Both the position numbers and the translations under genes were made by a program. DNA of 64,000 nt from Pseudarthrobacter cellobiosi (GTDB lineage: Bacteria; Actinomycetota; Actinomycetes; Actinomycetales; Micrococcaceae). Every line of letters begins with the position of its first letter. The stretch's first letter is position 1. Location: contig NZ_JAMXBJ010000047.1 of the NCBI RefSeq assembly GCF_023913755.1, positions 1 to 64,000 on the forward strand, given 5' to 3'. This document shows positions 9,124 to 17,931 of this stretch, in pieces. The notes under the pieces are model-generated. The model ran no database searches, was not told where the DNA came from, and saw nothing but the letters and a program-made list of their open reading frames with translations.

Positions 9124-11163
9124 ATGAACTTTTCAGCGGTAAGTCAGGACGCGGGACCGGTGAAGAAGTTGCTACGGCATGCAGGGTTGAGGGCCGCGGC
9201 CGTTGTGGCCGCCGGAAGCCTGCTGCTGGCAAGTGCCGGCGTGGTGTATGCCGACGACATTTCCAACACGCTTGATGGAAGTATCGACCCCGTTGCGGAG
9301 GTGATGGCGCTGAATGTCGGTGTCAACGGAACCACCAGCCTTCAGATTCAGCCCAGAAACAGCGACGGCGAGAATGGCTGCAACGTCAAAAACGCCTATT
9401 CGGTCACGTTGAACCTGGTGTCGAGCGACCCGTCCGTTGCAACTGTCAGCCCCGCTAGCGTCGTGATACTGGATTGTGGGGCCCCGGGTGTGTCATTGAC
9501 CCTCGCACCTCTCAAGGCCGGCTCAACCACGGTGACAGCTTCCGTCGCCACCAACAACTCGCCAGGCACGTTCAACCTGGCTCCGGCAACGTTCACTGTG
9601 AACGTAACGGCTCCCGCGCCTTCCAACGCTGCGCCCGTACTGAGCATCACCGGCGTTGAAAACGGCGGATCCTACGCCAAGGGTTCCGTCCCCGCTGCCG
9701 TCTGCAATGTGACCGATGCCGAAGACGGGCCCAGCTCCTTGCCCGTTACGCTCAGCGCCATCACGGGCCCTGACGCCGCCACCGGCGTCGGATCCCAGGA
9801 AGCCAGCTGTGATTACACAGACGGCGGCGGCATCTACGTCAAGAGCTCGGTGACCTACAGCATCGTTGATGCCTCCGCCCCCGAGATCAGCTACACGCTC
9901 AGCCCCGCCACACCGGACGGCTACGACGGCTGGTACCGGAGCGAGGTCTACCTTGACTGGACCGTCACCGAGTCCGATTCACCCACCACGCTGGGCCTCG
10001 TGGGCTGCGCGGACGAGCTCATCTCCTTGGACCAGCTGCCGGGGGACTACAGCTGCTCAGCCACCAGCAGCGGAGGCAGCGCCGGCCCGGTCACCGTAAG
10101 CATCAAGAAGGACGGGACCGCGCCAACGGTCAGCTACACCAGCGCAACGGGCACCGAGGGCAACGATGGCTGGTACACCTCTGACGTCCTGGCCCTGTTC
10201 ACGGCAACCGACGCAACCTCGGGCCCGGCGTCTGCAACCGGGACTGTAAGCTCCGCCGGTGAGGGATCCGCCGTCGCCGTTCTCAGCCCGGAATTCCAGG
10301 ACAACGCCGGAAACACCACCCTGGCCGGCAACGCGAGCCACTCGTTCAAGATCGACAAGACAGCACCGGAAGTTTCCTACACCGGCGTGACCGGAACGGC
10401 CGGCACCAATGGCTGGTTCAGGAGCGATGTGGTGGCCACCTTCACGGGAACCGATGATACGTCGGGCCCGCTTGCCGCGACGAAGACCGTGACCTCGGAG
10501 GGCGAAGGCGAGTCGGTGGTCGTCCAGAGCCCGGCGTTCGAGGACGTGGCCGGAAACGTGACCCCGGCTGGAGCGGACCAGAGCAGCTTCAAGATCGACA
10601 AGACTGCCCCGTCCGTTGCCTTCAGCTCCACCGTGAATACCGGCTACTACGGTGCGACGGCGCCCGCGCCAACGTGCATCGCTTCGGACGCACTGTCCGG
10701 GCTGGCGGGCTGCGTGGTCAGTGGTTATGGAACCTCGGTTGGCCCGCACACCGTCACCGCCACCGCAACAGACAACGCAGGGAACCGGACCACGGTAACG
10801 CAGGATTACACCGTGCTGGCCTGGACGCTCAAGGGCTTCTACCAGCCGGTGGACATGAACGGCGTGCTGAACACGGTCAAGGGCGGCAGTACGATCCCGG
10901 CCAAGTTCGAGGTGTTCGCGGGCACGAGGGAACTGACAGACCCCGGCCTGGTGTCCTTCGCCGCAGCCAAGATCCAGTGCACGCTGGAATTCATGGATGA
11001 CATTGAAGTGACGGCCACCGGCAACACCTCCCTGCGCTACGACGCCACCGCTGGCCAGTTCATCTACAACTGGAAGACACCGACGGGTGCAGGCACCTGC
11101 TATCGGCTCACCATGACGGCGGCTGATGGCAGTTTCATCACCGCGAACTTCAAGTTGAAGTAA
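9124..11163 (+). CDS. Secreted Ig-like repeat protein with C-terminal PxKF domain
   Basis: A 679-residue exported protein. Residues 1-43 form a signal peptide (KKLLRHAGLRAAAVVAAGSL, ending VVYA). Then come Ig-like beta domains, including three related units with the pattern APxxSYT, DGWYRS/DGWYTS/NGWFRS and TSGP (starts near residues 256, 332 and 415). The C-terminal 130 residues hold a PxKF motif (GFYQPVDMNGVLNTVKGGST, then IPAKFEVF). It is probably a cell-surface or matrix protein; its ligand is unknown. I chose the ATG at 9124 because GAGGGAGGG lies 6 bases upstream. A hairpin at 11187-11222 follows it. Confidence 0.88.
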   Translation: MNFSAVSQDAGPVKKLLRHAGLRAAAVVAAGSLLLASAGVVYADDISNTLDGSIDPVAEVMALNVGVNGTTSLQIQPRNSDGENGCNVKNAYSVTLNLVSSDPSVATVSPASVVILDCGAPGVSLTLAPLKAGSTTVTASVATNNSPGTFNLAPATFTVNVTAPAPSNAAPVLSITGVENGGSYAKGSVPAAVCNVTDAEDGPSSLPVTLSAITGPDAATGVGSQEASCDYTDGGGIYVKSSVTYSIVDASAPEISYTLSPATPDGYDGWYRSEVYLDWTVTESDSPTTLGLVGCADELISLDQLPGDYSCSATSSGGSAGPVTVSIKKDGTAPTVSYTSATGTEGNDGWYTSDVLALFTATDATSGPASATGTVSSAGEGSAVAVLSPEFQDNAGNTTLAGNASHSFKIDKTAPEVSYTGVTGTAGTNGWFRSDVVATFTGTDDTSGPLAATKTVTSEGEGESVVVQSPAFEDVAGNVTPAGADQSSFKIDKTAPSVAFSSTVNTGYYGATAPAPTCIASDALSGLAGCVVSGYGTSVGPHTVTATATDNAGNRTTVTQDYTVLAWTLKGFYQPVDMNGVLNTVKGGSTIPAKFEVFAGTRELTDPGLVSFAAAKIQCTLEFMDDIEVTATGNTSLRYDATAGQFIYNWKTPTGAGTCYRLTMTAADGSFITANFKLK

Positions 11164-11186
11164 ACCGGCACAACCACAGCACCACC

Positions 11187-11222
11187 GCGCAGGGGTCCGG
11201 CCGTCAGGCCGGGCCCCTGCGC
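11187..11222 (+). terminator. GC-rich hairpin, probable terminator
   Basis: GCGCAGGGG and GGCC arms pair across a GTCA loop, giving a long nearly perfect stem. There is no T-run, so termination is likely but not certain. It lies 24 bases after the PxKF protein stop. Confidence 0.6.
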
Positions 11223-11370
11223 GCGCCGCCAAGTCTCCCGCGTCACCAGTGTGGGGCACCCCACCGCCGCCTGCCGAAATAACCGGAGTGCCGCCGTCGT
11301 TGTCCACAGTGCGCCCGCCGCGACCCGGCCGGCTCACCACGACGCAACGCACTGAAAGGCCGGCACTGAC

Positions 11371-12360
11371 GTGACTCTCCCCCTCTCCATTCTTGATCTG
11401 GCAATCATCGGCAAGGGCCAGACGGCGGCGGAGAGTTTCGCGGGCAGCGTGGCCATGGCGCAGCGGGCCGAGGAGCTGGGCTACCGGCGGATCTGGTACG
11501 CCGAGCACCACAACATGGCCTCCATCGCGTCGTCGGCCACCAGTGTGCTGATCGCTCACGTGGCGGCCCACACGCAGAGCATCAGGCTGGGCGCCGGCGG
11601 GATTATGCTGCCCAACCACTCGCCGCTGACCATCGCCGAGCAGTTCGGCACCCTGGAGACGCTGCACCCGGGCCGGATCGACCTTGGCCTGGGCCGCGCC
11701 CCCGGCAGTGACCAGAACACCATGCGCGCGCTGCGCCGGGACCCGATGTCAGCAGACAGCTTCCCGCAGGACGTGCTGGAGCTGCAGGGCTACCTCACCG
11801 GCCCCACGCGGATCCAGGCCGTCGAAGCCACTCCAGGCAAGGGCACCAACGTGCCGCTGTACATCCTGGGATCCTCGCTGTTCGGCGCCCGCCTGGCCGC
11901 CCAGCTGGGCCTGCCGTACGCCTTCGCGTCGCACTTCGCCCCCACCGCCCTGCAGGACGCCGTGGCCGTCTACCGCCGCGAGTTCAAGCCGTCGGCCCAA
12001 CTGGATTCCCCGCATGTTATTGCCGGCGTCAACGTGATCGCGGCCGATTCCGCGTCCGAAGCGCAGGAGACCTTCCAGGCCACCAAACGCGCCCGCGTCT
12101 CGCTGTTTTTCGGCGGCGGGCGCGAGTTCACGGACGACGAGGCGGACATGATCCTGGACTCCCCGCAGGGCCAGCACGTGTCCCAGATGATGACGTACTC
12201 CGCCATCGGCACCCCGGACGTGGTGATCGATTACCTGGATGAGTTCGCCAAGCACTCCGACGCCGACGAACTCATCGTGGCGCACCAGAACACCGGCACC
12301 GAGGCCAGGATCCGCTCCGTGGAACTGCTGGCGGAGGTTGCCGGGCTGGCCCGGGTCTAG
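11371..12360 (+). CDS. LLM-class flavin-dependent oxidoreductase
   Basis: A 329-residue member of the bacterial luciferase-like monooxygenase superfamily, single-component YhbW-like type. Visible hallmarks are IWYAEHHNM (near residue 47), [20 protein letters not shown] (70-90) and [10 protein letters not shown]. Such proteins use reduced FMN or F420; the substrate cannot be read from sequence. The start is GTG at 11371 with GAAAGG upstream. It appears to be a single-gene unit, ending 50 bases before the promoter of the LacI locus. Confidence 0.9.
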   Translation: MTLPLSILDLAIIGKGQTAAESFAGSVAMAQRAEELGYRRIWYAEHHNMASIASSATSVLIAHVAAHTQSIRLGAGGIMLPNHSPLTIAEQFGTLETLHPGRIDLGLGRAPGSDQNTMRALRRDPMSADSFPQDVLELQGYLTGPTRIQAVEATPGKGTNVPLYILGSSLFGARLAAQLGLPYAFASHFAPTALQDAVAVYRREFKPSAQLDSPHVIAGVNVIAADSASEAQETFQATKRARVSLFFGGGREFTDDEADMILDSPQGQHVSQMMTYSAIGTPDVVIDYLDEFAKHSDADELIVAHQNTGTEARIRSVELLAEVAGLARV

Positions 12361-12415
12361 GTCCCGCGCCACCAGCAAGCGGGGCGCGATTCGCATCTTT
12401 AGGTACGCCGGGCCC

Positions 12416-12446
12416 TTGACATCCGTCAGCTGAACCGGTTAAGTTG
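12416..12446 (+). promoter_or_regulatory. Promoter of the LacI/GH130 locus
   Basis: TTGACA at 12416-12421 is followed 17 bases later by TTAAGT at 12439-12444. The first LacI operator overlaps the spacer and the -10 box, so repressor binding there would block RNA polymerase. No other promoter is evident before the transport genes. Confidence 0.65.
12430..12443. promoter_or_regulatory. LacI-family operator 1
   Basis: CTGAACCGGTTAAG is a near-palindrome with the central CG expected for LacI-family operators. It overlaps the promoter. Confidence 0.75.
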
Positions 12447-12452
12447 AGTCTA

Positions 12453-12466
12453 CTGAACCGGTTCAG
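12453..12466. promoter_or_regulatory. LacI-family operator 2
   Basis: CTGAACCGGTTCAG is a perfect 14-bp palindrome centred 23 bases downstream of operator 1, about two helical turns. Two sites on one face of the DNA would suit cooperative binding by the LacI dimer encoded next. Confidence 0.85.
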
Positions 12467-12508
12467 TGGCGCGAGTCACCGGACTCGAAACCTAAAGGGC
12501 CCCACATC

Positions 12509-13585
12509 ATGGCAGTAACCATCAGCGACGTCGCCAACGCGGCCGGCGTCAGCAAGGGTGCTGTCTCTTATGCGCTGAACAACCAGCCCGGCGTCAGCGA
12601 CGCCACCCGGGGCCGGATCCTCCAGGTCGCCAAAGAGCTTGGCTGGAAGCCGAGCCTCCGCGCCAAGGGCCTGTCCTCCGCGAAGGCCTACGCCTTGGGC
12701 CTGGTGGTGGCCCGCGATCCGAAGCTCCTCGGCACGGACCCCTTCTTCCCGGCCTTTATTGCGGGCATCGAAACCACCCTCGCCGAGCACGACTACACCC
12801 TGGTCCTGAGCGTTGCCACCGCCCCCGGCGCCGAAGAGCGGGCCTACCGCAAACTGGCCGACGGCGGCCGCGTGGACGGTGTGATCCTCACCGATGTGCG
12901 GCACAACGATTCCCGGATCGGCCTGCTGCGCGAGCTCAAGCTCCCCGCCGTGACGCTCAACAGGCCGGATGCGGACTCACCGTTCCCGGCGGTGTCCATG
13001 GATGACACGGACGGCATCACGGCCGCCGTCGAACATCTTCTTGCCCTGGGGCACGTCCGGATCGGCCATGTGGGCGGCGCCCAGGAATACATCCACGGCC
13101 GCAGCCGCCGCCAGGCCTGGGAGTCGGCTATGGCCGCTGCTGGCCTGGCCGCAGATCTGTTCGCGGAGGCTGATTTCACGGCGCCCGGGGGAGTGGCCGC
13201 CACCGCGGAACTGCTCTGCCGGCCGGACCGCCCCACCGCGATTGTCTATGCGAACGACCTCATGGCGACGTCCGGCCAGTCCTTCGCCCAGTCTCAGGGC
13301 CTGAACGTCCCGGGTGACCTGTCAGTCACCGGCTACGACAACGCAGAGTTCACCCAGTACCTCAACCCGCCCCTCACCACTATCTCCACTGACCCCATGC
13401 GCTGGGGCAGAGTTGCCGCGCAGGCCCTCCTGGACCAGCTCAACGGCACCCACTCCGGTGAGGATACGGACCTGCAGGCACCCTCCCTGCTGATCCGCGC
13501 CTCCACCGGCCCCGTCCCATCCATAACCACCAAGCCAGCCCCCCAGCAATCCCCAAAGCAAGCAAAAAAGCACACCAACCAGTAG
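12509..13585 (+). CDS. LacI family transcriptional regulator
   Basis: A 358-residue repressor. Residues 1-50 form the LacI helix-turn-helix (VTISDVANAAGVSKGAVSYA) with the hinge helix after it (GWKPSLRAKGLSSAKA). The sugar-binding domain follows (residues 60-335), with a conserved SVTGYDNAEFTQYLNPPLTT region. The tail is extended and rich in P, Q and K. It is the first gene behind two palindromic operators, so it probably represses itself and the downstream transport and hydrolase genes, and is released by a sugar from the pathway. Confidence 0.93.
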   Translation: MAVTISDVANAAGVSKGAVSYALNNQPGVSDATRGRILQVAKELGWKPSLRAKGLSSAKAYALGLVVARDPKLLGTDPFFPAFIAGIETTLAEHDYTLVLSVATAPGAEERAYRKLADGGRVDGVILTDVRHNDSRIGLLRELKLPAVTLNRPDADSPFPAVSMDDTDGITAAVEHLLALGHVRIGHVGGAQEYIHGRSRRQAWESAMAAAGLAADLFAEADFTAPGGVAATAELLCRPDRPTAIVYANDLMATSGQSFAQSQGLNVPGDLSVTGYDNAEFTQYLNPPLTTISTDPMRWGRVAAQALLDQLNGTHSGEDTDLQAPSLLIRASTGPVPSITTKPAPQQSPKQAKKHTNQ

Positions 13586-13620
13586 AAGTTCCCCACCGGG
13601 ACCAGTACCAAGGAGTCGCA

Positions 13621-14928
13621 ATGAAGCGCTTTACCAAAGCCACGCGAATATTGTCAGTGGCCGCCCTGACCGTAATAGGGGCGGGCCTGGCTGCCTGCGG
13701 CGGTGGTGGCGGGGGCGGAGGTGGCGGCGCTGACTCGGCGATCTCCGCAAAGGGCCCCATCAAGATCTGGTACTCGAACAACGAGTTCGAGGTGAAGTGG
13801 GGCAAGGCGATGGTGGAGTCCTGGAACTCTGCGCACCCGGACGAAAAGATCGACGCCCAGGAAATCCCTGCCGGCAAGAGCTCCGAGGAAGTCATCGGAG
13901 CGGCAATCACCGCCGGCAACGCGCCCTGCCTGGTGTTCAACACCGCTCCGGTGGCCGTCCCGCAGTTCCAGAAGCAGGGCGGCCTGGTTGCGCTGGACGA
14001 GTTCCCGGACGGTGCCCAGTACATCAAGGACCGCACCGGTGACCTTGCGGACCAGTACAAGTCCGCGGACGGCAAGATGTACCAGCTGCCCTGGAAGTCC
14101 AATCCGGTGGTCCTGTTCTACAACAAGGACATGTTCGCCAAGGCCGGGCTCGACCCGGAGAACCCCAAGCTGGGCACCCACCAGGAACTGCTGGACACCG
14201 CCCGGACCCTGGTGTCCGCTGGGGTTGCCCCCAACGCGATCTGGCCCTCACCGGCAAGCGACTTCTTCCAGGCCTGGTTCGATTTCTACTCCTTCTATGC
14301 CGCCAACTCCGACGGCACCCCGCTGGTGAAGGACGGCAAGGCCACGTTCGACAGCGAACAGGGCAAGCAGGTGGCCACCATGTTCCAGACGCTCTACAAG
14401 GAGAAGCTCGCCTCCAAGGAGGTCTACCAGGGTGACTCGTTCCTCGAGGGCAAGGCAGCCATGTCGCTGGCGGGTCCGTGGGCCATAGCCGCTTACAAGG
14501 ACAAGCTGAACTGGGGAGCCGTACCGGTCCCGGCCGCCGAGGCAAAGTCTGACACGTTCACGTTCTCTGATGCCAAGAATGTGGCCCTGTACTCCGCGTG
14601 CAAGAACCAGGGCACGGCATGGGAGGTCATGAAGTTCGCCACCAGCAAGGAACAGGACGGCAAGCTGCTCACGGACACCGGCCAGATGCCCATGCGCAAG
14701 GACCTTCCCACCATCTACCCGGACTACTTCGCCAAGAACCCCGCATACACCCAGTTCGCCGAGCAGGCGGCGCGGACCGTTGAGGTCCCCAACGTGCCCA
14801 ACTCGGTAGAGGTGTGGCAGACGTTCCGCACGGCCTACGCCAAGTCTGTGATCTTCGGCAACGAGAGCATCGACACCGCATTTAAGGGCGCCGCGGACAA
14901 GATCAACCAGCTGGTAGCCCAGAAGTAG
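13621..14928 (+). CDS. Sugar ABC transporter substrate-binding lipoprotein
   Basis: A 435-residue extracellular solute-binding protein, family 1. The signal sequence ends in the lipobox LAAC with Cys26, followed at once by ten or more consecutive glycines, a flexible tether to the membrane anchor. The body has family features such as PWKSNPVVLFYNKDMFAKAG and FLEGKAAMSLAGPWAIAAYK. It would capture an oligosaccharide and deliver it to the two permeases encoded next. It starts 35 bases after the LacI gene, with AAGGAG before the ATG. No ATPase gene is present; a shared MsiK-like ATPase elsewhere is likely. Confidence 0.93.
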   Translation: MKRFTKATRILSVAALTVIGAGLAACGGGGGGGGGGADSAISAKGPIKIWYSNNEFEVKWGKAMVESWNSAHPDEKIDAQEIPAGKSSEEVIGAAITAGNAPCLVFNTAPVAVPQFQKQGGLVALDEFPDGAQYIKDRTGDLADQYKSADGKMYQLPWKSNPVVLFYNKDMFAKAGLDPENPKLGTHQELLDTARTLVSAGVAPNAIWPSPASDFFQAWFDFYSFYAANSDGTPLVKDGKATFDSEQGKQVATMFQTLYKEKLASKEVYQGDSFLEGKAAMSLAGPWAIAAYKDKLNWGAVPVPAAEAKSDTFTFSDAKNVALYSACKNQGTAWEVMKFATSKEQDGKLLTDTGQMPMRKDLPTIYPDYFAKNPAYTQFAEQAARTVEVPNVPNSVEVWQTFRTAYAKSVIFGNESIDTAFKGAADKINQLVAQK

Positions 14929-14940
14929 CGGTGACCACCA

Positions 14941-15906
14941 ATGTCACTCCGCTCCCCTGAAGGCAACCCCGTCACGGGGAAACCGGCTGGTGGGACGGCG
15001 GACCGGCGGCTGGTGCCCAGGAAGCGTAAGAACTTCCTGGGCCCCCAGCCGCTGGGCCTGCTGTTCAGCGCCCCCTACATCATCTACATCCTGGGTGTCC
15101 TGGCGTTTCCCCTCGGCTACGCCGTCTATATTTCGTTCCACGATTTCTTCTTCACCGCCCCTCGGGTCAAGGTGGACCGGCCGTTCGTTGGGCTGGAAAA
15201 CTACATCACCATCCTGTCCGACCCCACCGTCCAGCGCTCCTTCCTGAACATCGGCGTCTTCCTCGTCATCAACGTCCCGCTCACCGTGGGCCTCTCGCTG
15301 CTGCTGGCGAACGCCCTGAACCGTGTCACACGGCTCAAGACGTTCTTCCGGCTCAGCTACTACGTTCCGTACGTGACGGCGAGTGTCGCCGTCGTCGGTG
15401 TCTGGCTTTTCCTCTTCCAGGAGAACGGCCTGCTGAACACCGTTCTGGGGCCGCTGGCACCCACGCCGTCCTGGCTGGTGAACTCGTGGCTGGCCATGCC
15501 CACCGTCGCGCTCTACGTGACGTGGAAACAGCTGGGGTTCTTCATCCTGCTGTACCTGGCGGCGCTGCAGAACATCCCCGATGAGCTATACGAATCGGCG
15601 GCCGTGGACGGCGGCAACAAATGGGTCCAGTTCTGGAACATCACCGTCCCCGGGGTCCGCCCGGCCAGCGTGCTGGTGACCCTGCTCGCCACCATCACCG
15701 GCGCGAACCTCTTCACCGAGCCGTACCTGCTGACCGGGGGCGGCGGCCCGGACGGTGCCTCGGCCTCGCCCGTGTTCATCATGTACCAGAAGGGGATCCT
15801 GCAAGGGAATCCCGACGTCGCCGCCGCGCTGGGCGTGGTGCTGGTGATCGGTGTCCTGCTGATTGCCCTGATCCAGAAACGCCTCGTGGGCGGGAAGGAG
15901 GACTGA
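14941..15906 (+). CDS. Sugar ABC transporter permease (MalF type)
   Basis: A 321-residue inner-membrane permease with six predicted membrane helices after a basic cytoplasmic N-terminus. The ATPase-contact EAA loop reads ESAAVDGGNKWVQFWNITVP. It starts 12 bases after the binding-protein gene and its stop is one base before the next ATG, so it is in the same operon. It would form the transport channel together with the following permease. Confidence 0.93.
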   Translation: MSLRSPEGNPVTGKPAGGTADRRLVPRKRKNFLGPQPLGLLFSAPYIIYILGVLAFPLGYAVYISFHDFFFTAPRVKVDRPFVGLENYITILSDPTVQRSFLNIGVFLVINVPLTVGLSLLLANALNRVTRLKTFFRLSYYVPYVTASVAVVGVWLFLFQENGLLNTVLGPLAPTPSWLVNSWLAMPTVALYVTWKQLGFFILLYLAALQNIPDELYESAAVDGGNKWVQFWNITVPGVRPASVLVTLLATITGANLFTEPYLLTGGGGPDGASASPVFIMYQKGILQGNPDVAAALGVVLVIGVLLIALIQKRLVGGKED

Positions 15907-15907
15907 C

Positions 15908-16840
15908 ATGTCAGTCACCAACGCGCAGAACGCCAAGAACGACGACGACGCCAGCCGGCATCCGGAACAACCAGAACCCGCCCTGCGTCCCGACTCGGGC
16001 GTGGAAAAGCGCCGCAACCTCGGCGTGGGCAGCTTCATCCTGCTGGCCTTGGGCGCCTTTGTCTTCCTTTTCCCCTTCTACTACATGCTCATCGGGTCCC
16101 TGCAGGCCTCCCCGGACACCTCCGTGTTCGGCGCCTTCCCCGATCCGGCCAACATCACCGGCCAGAACTACGCGGACATTAACGGCTCCATCAACCTCTT
16201 CCGGGGCCTGCTGAATTCGGGCATCTTCACTGGCGGCGTCATCTTCTTCACGGTGATTTTCGGGCTGCTGGTGGGGTACGCCCTGGCGCAGATGAAGTTC
16301 CGTGGCCGCGGCGTGGTGTTCGGGATGATGCTCCTGGTGCAGATGATCCCGTTCCAGCTGCTGCTCATCCCGCTGTACGTGATGATCGTCCGCGACTACG
16401 GGCTGGCGGACAGCTACCTGGGCATGATCCTGCCGTTCGCCATCAACTCCACCGCCGTTTTCGTCTTCCGCCAGTACTTCCTCCAGCTCCCGTCGACGCT
16501 GTTCGAGGCCGCCAGGATCGACGGCGCCTCGGAGCTGCGGATCCTGTGGCAGATCGCCATCCCGCTGGTCCGGCCCGCGATTGTCACGGCCGTGCTGCTG
16601 ACCTTCATCGGTCCGTGGAATGAGTTCCTGTGGCCGTTCCTTGTCACCAAGGACCAGTCCCTGCAGCCGCTGGCCGTGTCCCTGGCCAATTTCATTTCCA
16701 ACCTCGCAGGTCAGGCTGGCAACCCGTTCGGCGCCATCCTCGCCGGCGCCTGCGTCCTGGCGGCACCCGCCGTCGCGCTTTTCATCTTCTTCCAGCGACA
16801 GTTCATTTCGACCAATATCGGTTCCAGCGTAAAGGGCTAA
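15908..16840 (+). CDS. Sugar ABC transporter permease (MalG type)
   Basis: A 310-residue permease with six hydrophobic segments after a charged N-terminal tail of about 40 residues. Its EAA loop reads EAARIDGASELRILWQIAIP, the canonical MalG form. It pairs with the upstream MalF-like permease. The gene is spaced four bases from the following GH130 gene, which points to joint expression of import and intracellular breakdown. Confidence 0.93.
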   Translation: MSVTNAQNAKNDDDASRHPEQPEPALRPDSGVEKRRNLGVGSFILLALGAFVFLFPFYYMLIGSLQASPDTSVFGAFPDPANITGQNYADINGSINLFRGLLNSGIFTGGVIFFTVIFGLLVGYALAQMKFRGRGVVFGMMLLVQMIPFQLLLIPLYVMIVRDYGLADSYLGMILPFAINSTAVFVFRQYFLQLPSTLFEAARIDGASELRILWQIAIPLVRPAIVTAVLLTFIGPWNEFLWPFLVTKDQSLQPLAVSLANFISNLAGQAGNPFGAILAGACVLAAPAVALFIFFQRQFISTNIGSSVKG

Positions 16841-16843
16841 TCC

Positions 16844-17929
16844 ATGACCTCCCCCCAGACCTCAGCACTGCCCACCGTCCCCTTCGCCCTCACCCGCGCC
16901 GGCGTCATCATGACGCCCGAGCCAGGCAACGACCTCGAAGCCGAGGGCGTCCTGAACCCCGCCAGCGGCCGCGGCCCCGACGGCGAGCTGTACCTGCTCC
17001 CGCGGCTGGTGGCCAGAGGGAACGTGTCCCGAGTGGGGCTTGCCAAGGTGATCATCAACGACGACGGCGTCCCCACCGGCGTGGAACGCGAGGGTGTGGT
17101 GCTGGCCCCGGATGAGGGCTGGGAACGCGGCATGAACAACGCCGGAACCGAGGATCCGCGCACCACCTGGGTGCCGGCCCTGGGCAAGCACCTCATGACC
17201 TACGTGGCGTACGGCCCGCTGGGCCCGCGGCTGGCGTTCGCCCACTCCGAGGACCTCAGGAACTGGGAGCGGCTGGGCCCGTGCTTCTTCGAGTATCAGG
17301 CTGATCTCTCCATGGACCTGAACCTGTTTCCCAACAAGGATGCGGTGTTCTTCCCGGAGCCGGTGAACGACCCCGACGGCGTGCCCTCCTACGCGATGCT
17401 GCACCGCCCCATGTGGGACCTGGGCTGGATCCGCCCCGGCGAAGGCGAGCACCTGCCCGCCGGCGTCACGGACAACCGCCCCGGCATCTGGATCTCCTAC
17501 GTGGCCGTGGCCGACGTCGAGCGGGACCTCCGCAACCTGGTGCACATGGGCAAGCACCGGCTGGTGGCCCTCAGCGAGTTCCCCTTTGAGGAATTGAAGA
17601 TCGGTGGCGGCCCGCCCCCCATCCGCGTGGACGAAGGCTGGCTCCTGATCCACCACGGCGTGGCCGGCAAGATGGCCGCCTCTGCCTTCGAGCAGCAGCA
17701 GAACGTCAACTACACCGCCGCGGCCATGATCCTGTCCGCGGATGACCCGTCCAGGGTCATCGCCCGCAGCGACAAGCCGTTGTTGGCGCCGGAAACCGAG
17801 GACGAGATTTCCGGGATCGTGCCGAACGTGGTGTTCCCTACCGCGATCGAAAAAATCGGCGACCAGCTGTTTGTGTTCTACGGGATGGCCGACTCCAAAA
17901 TCGGTGTGGCCAAACTGGACCGGGTCTGA
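16844..17929 (+). CDS. Glycoside hydrolase family 130 protein
   Basis: A 361-residue five-bladed propeller enzyme of GH130. Typical features are NPASGRGPDGELYLLPRL near residue 38 and the AGTEDPRTTW active-site stretch near residue 100, which contains the conserved acidic residue. GH130 members are mostly phosphorylases or hydrolases acting on beta-mannosides (for example mannosyl-glucose, mannosyl-N-acetylglucosamine or beta-1,2-mannobiose). No signal peptide is present, so it should act in the cytoplasm on the imported sugar. The exact linkage cannot be read from sequence. It is the fourth structural gene of the LacI operon. Confidence 0.9.
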   Translation: MTSPQTSALPTVPFALTRAGVIMTPEPGNDLEAEGVLNPASGRGPDGELYLLPRLVARGNVSRVGLAKVIINDDGVPTGVEREGVVLAPDEGWERGMNNAGTEDPRTTWVPALGKHLMTYVAYGPLGPRLAFAHSEDLRNWERLGPCFFEYQADLSMDLNLFPNKDAVFFPEPVNDPDGVPSYAMLHRPMWDLGWIRPGEGEHLPAGVTDNRPGIWISYVAVADVERDLRNLVHMGKHRLVALSEFPFEELKIGGGPPPIRVDEGWLLIHHGVAGKMAASAFEQQQNVNYTAAAMILSADDPSRVIARSDKPLLAPETEDEISGIVPNVVFPTAIEKIGDQLFVFYGMADSKIGVAKLDRV

Positions 17930-17931
17930 CG

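Noticed and set aside
10057..11667. 536-codon minus-strand frame across the PxKF gene end
   Set aside because: It spans a terminator and parts of two plus-strand genes and has no family-like motif.
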